A stretch of 11,589 bases of DNA from JBAZOJ01 sp041648755 (lineage in GTDB: Bacteria; Planctomycetota; B143-G9), in assembly GCA_041648755.1 (NCBI GenBank), contig JBAZOJ010000110.1:1-11589 (forward strand). Reading direction: 5' to 3'. The notes under the pieces are model-generated. The model had not been told where the DNA came from and did not search any database. It was given only the letters and a program-made list of their open reading frames with translations. The position numbers and the translations under genes are program-made. Below are positions 7,756 through 11,589 of the stretch, in pieces (position 1 is the first letter of the stretch; the number at the start of each line of letters is the position of its first letter).

Positions 7756-7795
7756 GGCACGCGATTTCCGGACGCCTATGGTCCGGTTTTCGCGT

Positions 7796-7809
7796 GTGTA
7801 ACTATACAC
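7796..7809. repeat. Palindrome GTGTA-ACTA-TACAC over the -10 box
   Basis: A perfect inverted repeat with 5-base arms and a 4-base centre. It overlaps the -10 hexamer (7801-7806) of the PilX-like gene promoter, where a repressor operator would sit. Arms this short can arise by chance, so regulatory function is only a possibility. Confidence 0.35.
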
Positions 7810-7829
7810 CATAGAAACGGGCAGGGCAA
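7801..7829 (-). promoter_or_regulatory. Sigma-70-like promoter of the PilX-like gene
   Basis: On the minus strand, TTGCCC (7829-7824, four of six consensus bases) is separated by exactly 17 bases from TATAGT (7806-7801, five of six). Transcription would start near 7794, giving a leader of about 48 bases before ATG 7746. It lies in the gap after the MFS gene stop, so the PilX-like gene can be expressed independently of that gene. Confidence 0.6.
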
Positions 7830-7851
7830 GTTTTCGGGGCGAATCTCCGTT

Positions 7852-9243
7852 TCAGTCAACGAAGAAGAAGCGCCCTGATCTTGTCGTGTCATACTTGTTT
7901 TTGCGTCTCGCGCTCCTGTGTACGATCACCATCGCGGCGAAGCCAGCAAGGAAAAATGCCGATGCAACGATCAGTATCGGAGTAAAGGATGTGACGCTCT
8001 GCTGGATAATGCCAGCTCCAGTGAAAGCGATGAGCGCGCGTGCACCGGTGAGAGTGGCATTGACTCCCACATACTTCGACGCATCATGTTTGCCGCTGAA
8101 GAAGATCGGGCCGATACTCCATGCCATAATATCACAAGCGCAGGCAGCCGCAAACCAGATGTGCGCAAGGTATGCCTGCTGCGGAGAATGGCAGAAGATC
8201 AGCCAGACAGGAAACAAGGCATTAGCAGCGAAGGCGACGGCCGCCAGCTTGGTTGGCGCAATCCGGTCTGACCATCTGCCGATGAAGGGACTGATGAGCA
8301 TAACGGAGCTCATTATCACACCGGTAATGCCGAACTGCTCGTATCTCGCCCCCAGCTTTGTGCTGTAGATGAGGGGCAGGATAGCAGCCATGATCATATA
8401 GCCGATACCGTAAAGGAAGAATGCCAATTCGAAACCCATGAAGTGGCGCTCTGATCGGGCCATTTCCACTATGTGCGCGAAAGGCTTATGGATCGTCTTG
8501 AGGCTGAAGGGAGTCGGAGGCGACCCGGATGGCGGAGGCACGTATGGCACCGATGCATAGACAAGGTCCCCGATGATCGAAAGTATCATCGCCGAGGGAA
8601 AGATGATCCGGTAGAGTTCGAAATGTCGGTCAAGTAGGTAGCCTGCAAGGAACATGATCGCTATGTTCGCGACAGAGTAGAAGATGTAGAGGGAGCCGAT
8701 GAGCTTGGAGCGCTCGCGATATGAAAAATTGGTCTGGAACGAGGAATAGCGCGCGGGAAATTTGACGGCCTCGCCAATGCCAAAGAGAAACATCCAAAGC
8801 AGGAATGTCCAGCCAGAGGGAAGAGTGAACGTTCCCAACACGGGGATGCTGAGCGAGAGCGCGCTGGCAGACGGGAACAAAGCGAATCCGAGCGCGGAAA
8901 TCACAGCCAGTCCTGCCGCAAGGAGATAGAGTGGGCGTTTGTTGCGGCCGACAAAGAAGTACCCTACAGGATATGCGAGAAGCAGCCCAACGGGAATGCA
9001 CATCCCGGCAAGCGCTATCAGCAATGGAGGCGCTGCGAACCCCTTGGCAAGGGAAAATGCGACGTAGAAGAACAGACCGTAGGCTGCTCCATCCAAGGTG
9101 AACGAGATCGCAAACCTGCGGAATGACCTGTCGGCGACAATCGCCTTTTCTCCGGTCTCATGCGAGTGGAAGAGCCCCTTCAAGGAGGCTGCCACCTGCA
9201 TAAGAGGCTCGCGCATATATCGCAGATGTTGCTGCAGAAGCAT
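7852..9243 (-). CDS. Major facilitator superfamily (MFS) transporter
   Basis: 463 residues from ATG 9243. The hydropathy pattern shows about twelve membrane helices in two blocks of six, with a central cytoplasmic loop rich in Pro and Ser (PPPSGSPPTP) between helices 6 and 7. An MFS-type loop GRWSDR follows helix 8, the position of the second-half copy of the loop 2-3 motif; the first-half equivalent is weak (FVGRNKRP). The substrate cannot be inferred; an exporter role is as likely as import. Start choice is uncertain: in-frame ATGs lie at 9297, 9270, 9243, 9216 and 9201 and none has a good ribosome site. I prefer 9243 because the -10 box at 9256-9251 would start transcription almost exactly there, while 9297 and 9270 lie upstream of or within the promoter. 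The nearest genes are the divergent VOC gene and, in the same direction, the PilX-like gene, with no obvious functional link. Confidence 0.88.
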   Translation of the reverse strand: MLLQQHLRYMREPLMQVAASLKGLFHSHETGEKAIVADRSFRRFAISFTLDGAAYGLFFYVAFSLAKGFAAPPLLIALAGMCIPVGLLLAYPVGYFFVGRNKRPLYLLAAGLAVISALGFALFPSASALSLSIPVLGTFTLPSGWTFLLWMFLFGIGEAVKFPARYSSFQTNFSYRERSKLIGSLYIFYSVANIAIMFLAGYLLDRHFELYRIIFPSAMILSIIGDLVYASVPYVPPPSGSPPTPFSLKTIHKPFAHIVEMARSERHFMGFELAFFLYGIGYMIMAAILPLIYSTKLGARYEQFGITGVIMSSVMLISPFIGRWSDRIAPTKLAAVAFAANALFPVWLIFCHSPQQAYLAHIWFAAACACDIMAWSIGPIFFSGKHDASKYVGVNATLTGARALIAFTGAGIIQQSVTSFTPILIVASAFFLAGFAAMVIVHRSARRKNKYDTTRSGRFFFVD

Positions 9244-9250
9244 GGGCGGG

Positions 9251-9278
9251 ATTATAGAGATTGGGAGCATTCGAGCAA
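9251..9278 (-). promoter_or_regulatory. Promoter of the MFS gene
   Basis: On the minus strand a consensus TATAAT (9256-9251) lies 16 bases after TTGCTC (9278-9273, three of six consensus bases). The predicted transcript start near 9244 coincides with the ATG at 9243, suggesting a leaderless mRNA or use of a downstream ATG. The -35 box is weak. Confidence 0.5.
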
Positions 9279-9313
9279 TTGAGAGCGGCAATCGCATTCA
9301 GCAAAGAGCGTTC

Positions 9314-9342
9314 TTGGCATGGCGGCTTCAGTGATGTAGAAT
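9314..9342 (+). promoter_or_regulatory. Sigma-70-like promoter of the VOC-HEAT gene pair
   Basis: TTGGCA (9314-9319, five of six) and TAGAAT (9337-9342, five of six) are separated by exactly 17 bases. Transcription would start near 9349, leaving about 14 bases before ATG 9363, which includes the GGAGG ribosome site. This is the best promoter match in the window and it excludes the longer in-frame start at 9261. Confidence 0.65.
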
Positions 9343-9353
9343 ATCCGGAGACT

Positions 9354-9358
9354 GGAGG
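9354..9358 (+). promoter_or_regulatory. Ribosome binding site of the VOC gene
   Basis: GGAGG four bases before ATG 9363. It fixes the start of the VOC gene; the earlier in-frame ATG at 9261 has no such site and lies upstream of the promoter. Confidence 0.75.
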
Positions 9359-9362
9359 ACAA

Positions 9363-9917
9363 ATGACAGGCGACAGAAATTCCGAATACCGTGCGAAGGG
9401 CAAAGCCCGGATAGACGCTGTCTCTTCTGCGAAGACACAGAAGGAATGGCAAAGGATCTGGAAGGACTCACCGCCATCCCCAATCAGATGGCGAGATGGC
9501 CAATACTGTTGGAAGGCGACATTCGAGTACTGTGTCACCGACTTCGCCGCCGAGGTGGGCTTCTTCACAGACGTGCTCTTCCTTCCGGTACTGACCATAT
9601 CCGAGAACTACGTGATGTTTTCAGGCGAGAACGAGGATTTTCACTTCTCGATCGTGCCAGCCGAAAAGGGCAAGGAGACTCCACCCGGCACGTTTGCGAT
9701 GGAATTCATGCTCGACGACATCTTCGCCGTGCACAAGGAGTTGGAGAGCAAAGGGGTCCAGTTCGAGAAGACGCCCGTCAGGTACGCGCCGCAGTCAAAA
9801 TTGTTCATCTGCGAGTTTCGCACTCCCAACGGTATTCTTGTTCGGCTATGGAGCATACAAGATGAGCCCGTGGATCGCGATGAAGAAGCCGCTGGAGGTT
9901 GTTGCACACCTGTATAG
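9363..9917 (+). CDS. VOC (glyoxalase/bleomycin-resistance fold) family protein
   Basis: 184 residues. Residues about 45-160 form one VOC module of paired beta-alpha-beta-beta-beta units: FEYCVTDFAAEVGFFTDVLF matches the usual first strand, helix and DVL turn; MEFMLDDIFAVHKELESKGV matches the second unit; and FRTPNGILVRLW matches the closing DPDG-type turn and strand. The usual metal ligands are not seen: the first-strand His position is Thr, and the last-strand Glu is Arg (LVRLW). Canonical metal-dependent glyoxalase or dioxygenase activity is therefore doubtful, and ligand binding is an alternative. The N-terminal 45 residues are charged and unassigned. The C-terminal tail ends GGCCTPV with adjacent cysteines 180 and 181, possibly a thiol or metal site. 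It is the first gene of a pair with the HEAT-repeat gene, whose ribosome site overlaps this stop codon. Confidence 0.82.
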   Translation: MTGDRNSEYRAKGKARIDAVSSAKTQKEWQRIWKDSPPSPIRWRDGQYCWKATFEYCVTDFAAEVGFFTDVLFLPVLTISENYVMFSGENEDFHFSIVPAEKGKETPPGTFAMEFMLDDIFAVHKELESKGVQFEKTPVRYAPQSKLFICEFRTPNGILVRLWSIQDEPVDRDEEAAGGCCTPV

Positions 9918-9921
9918 GAGG
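9916..9921 (+). promoter_or_regulatory. Ribosome binding site fixing the TTG start of the HEAT gene
   Basis: AGGAGG overlaps the TAG stop of the VOC gene and lies five bases before TTG 9927. It is the strongest ribosome site in the window and makes the rare start codon convincing. Confidence 0.8.
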
Positions 9922-9926
9922 GAACA

Positions 9927-11219
9927 TTGAGGACTGGCTGGATATGGTGGGTACTCTTTGGTGGAGCGCTTTTCCTCGCGTTGGCCTGGGGGGCTTCGCT
10001 GCTATCGGATGAACGGGACTGGGATATTGCAGAATCCGCGGACCTTGCCAGCATTTACGAATACTACCTGCAGACGCACCCGGTCGGAAAGCACGCGGAT
10101 GAAGCGCGAGCCGCCATCAACCGCAAGATAGCTGAAGAAGTCAACTATGACTTGGCAGCGGAAATTGCGGCGCGCCTGCAATCTCCGGACGCGGCTGAGC
10201 GCGGAGACGCTGCTGAAGAGGCTAAGGAACTCGACGGGAAAGTGCCTCAATTTCTGATTTCATGCCTCGCAGACCTGCTATATGACGACACCGAGTACGT
10301 CTGGAAATTCCCCTCGCTACCCCGGAAGGTCAATCTCACTACGCCGGGCGAGCAGGCATCCGACGCATTGGCCAGCATAGGGGGACAGGCAATTGACGCT
10401 CTTGCCAACGTTCTGAGTAACGGCACACCCTACGCGAAATCGTTGGCTGTTGAGGCCCTCTTTGGCATTGGCAACCGGGACCAGCGCACAAGCGGCCTGA
10501 TCTTTGCGGCAAGCCTCGACACGAGCCCGATAGTACGCCTCGCTGTCGCACGAGCGCTCGGAGGCATGGGAGCAGACGGTGCCTCCGAAGCACTTGTCCG
10601 CCTTGCTGGAGATGCGAGCAGGGATGTTCGGCTTGCCGTCATGGAGACCCTATCCACCAACTGGATCAAGCGGGGCCACAACCCGAAAGTTGTAAGACCA
10701 GTGGTGATTGCGGGGATTTCGGATCCCGATGCAGAGATCAGAGCGCTGGCGGCATCCGGAATGACCTGCTACGTGCAATGGGAAGAAGGTGACAGAAAGC
10801 TGGTCATTGCCTTGCTCGGGGATCCTGACATGCAGGTCAGGAAGGCAGCTTCCGAGGCACTTGCCCAGAGCACTCAAATCCCTGAGGTCACCCAAGCCCT
10901 TCTTGCTGTGATGACCGGAGACCGAGAAATGGCCGTGAGAGACAGTGCTGCTGAGGCTCTCGCGTCCAAGCCGGATCTTATGGTGTTGGAGAAGCTGATT
11001 AACTGCGCTGCGGAAGGAAGGATTTCAGCCAACAATGCTGTCGGGGCCGCCAAGACGGTCGGCGAGGGTTCGATTCCGCTCCTGAAGGAGATGCTCGCAT
11101 CCACGAATGACCGCCTTGCTATCGTCGCTTGGCACTGTCTGGATGCGGCCAGCGGAGACAAGATTCTGTGCGTTACCCTGGCGCAAGCGAGAACGCACTA
11201 CTTGACAGACGAGAAGTAG
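9927..11219 (+). CDS. Membrane-anchored HEAT-repeat protein
   Basis: 430 residues from a TTG start supported by a consensus AGGAGG five bases upstream. Residues 5-27 are one hydrophobic helix (WIWWVLFGGALFLALAWGA), an uncleaved anchor or signal peptide without a lipoprotein cysteine. Residues about 41-70 contain one helical-hairpin unit of the type YxxYLxxHPxGxHAxEA, as in TPR-like repeats. From about 140 to 415 there are six or seven HEAT/PBS-lyase-type repeats, with recurring segments such as SPIVRLAVARALGGMG, SRDVRLAVMETL, DAEIRALAASGM, DMQVRKAASEAL and EMAVRDSAAEAL. Such alpha-solenoids act as protein-binding scaffolds; no catalytic residues are seen. The repeat domain should lie outside the cytoplasmic membrane if residues 5-27 act as a signal anchor. 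It is nine bases after the VOC gene, hence probably one transcript, ending at the palindrome at 11238-11263. The binding partner is unknown. Confidence 0.85.
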   Translation: MRTGWIWWVLFGGALFLALAWGASLLSDERDWDIAESADLASIYEYYLQTHPVGKHADEARAAINRKIAEEVNYDLAAEIAARLQSPDAAERGDAAEEAKELDGKVPQFLISCLADLLYDDTEYVWKFPSLPRKVNLTTPGEQASDALASIGGQAIDALANVLSNGTPYAKSLAVEALFGIGNRDQRTSGLIFAASLDTSPIVRLAVARALGGMGADGASEALVRLAGDASRDVRLAVMETLSTNWIKRGHNPKVVRPVVIAGISDPDAEIRALAASGMTCYVQWEEGDRKLVIALLGDPDMQVRKAASEALAQSTQIPEVTQALLAVMTGDREMAVRDSAAEALASKPDLMVLEKLINCAAEGRISANNAVGAAKTVGEGSIPLLKEMLASTNDRLAIVAWHCLDAASGDKILCVTLAQARTHYLTDEK

Positions 11220-11237
11220 AGTGCAAGGCGAAATAAA

Positions 11238-11263
11238 AAGGGCCGACCAATTGGTCGGCCCTT
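11238..11263. terminator. Bidirectional intrinsic terminator
   Basis: A perfect 26-base palindrome centred at 11250/11251, with core GGGCCGACC and its complement. On the minus strand it is followed by CTTTTTATTT, a classical terminator for the CFI-box gene ending at 11282. On the plus strand the tail is the weaker CTTCTGTATT, 19 bases after the HEAT gene stop. One element thus serves both convergent genes. Confidence 0.9.
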
Positions 11264-11281
11264 CTGTATTAACAGGCAAGA

Positions 11282-11589
11282 CTACTCGATGATCGAGCGA
11301 ACCAAGGCGCGAAGAGAGTTGCTGGAGGCGATGTCGTTTGCTATCATCGGGCTGACGGAGTAGTAGAGGGAAACGAGGCCTGAGCCAAAGCCGCTGCCGG
11401 CGAGCGAAGAGTCGCGAACAGAAGTAAGCGCACGCACACTGTCAGATCCGTAGCTTCCGAAAGCTGCTGTGGCGATGAAGCACCCGCCACCACCACCGCC
11501 GGTCCAATCGACATTGGAACTGGTGCCCGGATTGCCGTTGTCAGGAGCGTTGTCACCGACGGTCATATCTCCGGTTGCGGGGTTGCCAC
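11282..11589 (-). CDS. C-terminal end of a CFI-box C-terminal domain protein (5' end outside the window)
   Basis: Partial gene of at least 101 residues; the frame stays open to the window edge. The visible part starts with a Gly/Asn/Pro/Asp-rich linker, then six glycines (11483-11500) and the motif CFIATAAFGS (Cys codon 11482-11480). A helical tail follows, with the spacing VRALTSVRD, GSGLVSLYYSVSP and IANDIASSNSLRALVRSI. This is the recurrent C-terminal module known as the CFI-box C-terminal domain, found at the ends of otherwise unrelated, mostly secreted bacterial proteins. Its role is not established; a sorting or processing signal is a common suggestion. The ATG at 11566 is internal and not the start. 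What the main body of the protein does cannot be seen from here. The gene ends just before the shared terminator. Confidence 0.8.
   Translation of the reverse strand, partial: GNPATGDMTVGDNAPDNGNPGTSSNVDWTGGGGGGCFIATAAFGSYGSDSVRALTSVRDSSLAGSGFGSGLVSLYYSVSPMIANDIASSNSLRALVRSIIE

Noticed and set aside
9261..9362. Longer start of the VOC gene at ATG 9261
   Set aside because: It lies upstream of a near-consensus promoter (9314-9342) and lacks a ribosome site, while ATG 9363 has GGAGG four bases upstream.
11477..11500. Short GGT/GGC tandem repeat on the minus strand
   Set aside because: It simply encodes the six-glycine linker before the CFI motif. It is not a separate DNA repeat element.

Overview
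The window is about 11.6 kb of dense, moderately GC-rich bacterial chromosome. It holds nine protein-coding genes, two of them cut by the window edges. I see no tRNA, rRNA, insertion sequence, CRISPR array or phage gene, and no gene-free stretch longer than 300 bases. The gene content suggests an environmental, probably uncultured, diderm-type bacterium: an NHLRC2-like thioredoxin/NHL protein, a release-factor-like protein of a type I associate with planctomycetes, a very large PilX-like secreted protein, and a CFI-box C-terminal domain. Planctomycetota, Armatimonadota or a neighbouring phylum would fit, but the sequence alone does not settle it.

Left part (1-5999, plus strand). Five genes are packed head to tail. 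The first is the C-terminal two thirds of a DASS/SLC13 anion:sodium symporter. A soluble histidine kinase follows, whose GTG start overlaps the symporter stop. A single-domain response regulator then overlaps the kinase end by 8 bases. After a 53-base gap come a thioredoxin/NHL-repeat protein and, one base later, a small RF-1-domain protein that carries GGS instead of GGQ. The first three look like a transport-and-signalling unit. The last two are translationally coupled to each other and may be read through from upstream.

Middle part (6040-9243, minus strand). A 568-residue PilX-N-type membrane-anchored protein has its own good sigma-70-like promoter with a small palindrome over the -10 box. 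Upstream of it lies an MFS transporter whose best promoter places the transcript start almost on an ATG, so a leaderless mRNA is possible.

Right part (9244-11589). A short divergent promoter region separates the MFS gene from a plus-strand pair: a VOC/glyoxalase-fold protein and a membrane-anchored HEAT-repeat protein that starts with TTG. A perfect 26-base palindrome serves as a bidirectional terminator between the HEAT gene and the C-terminal end of a minus-strand gene with a CFI-box C-terminal domain.

No mobile or defence system is visible. The most unusual items are the GGS release-factor-like protein, the kinase that appears to have lost the signature residues of both its receiver-like and its cyclic-nucleotide-binding domains, and the thioredoxin/NHL protein with a DsbD-alpha-like cysteine motif at its C-terminus.
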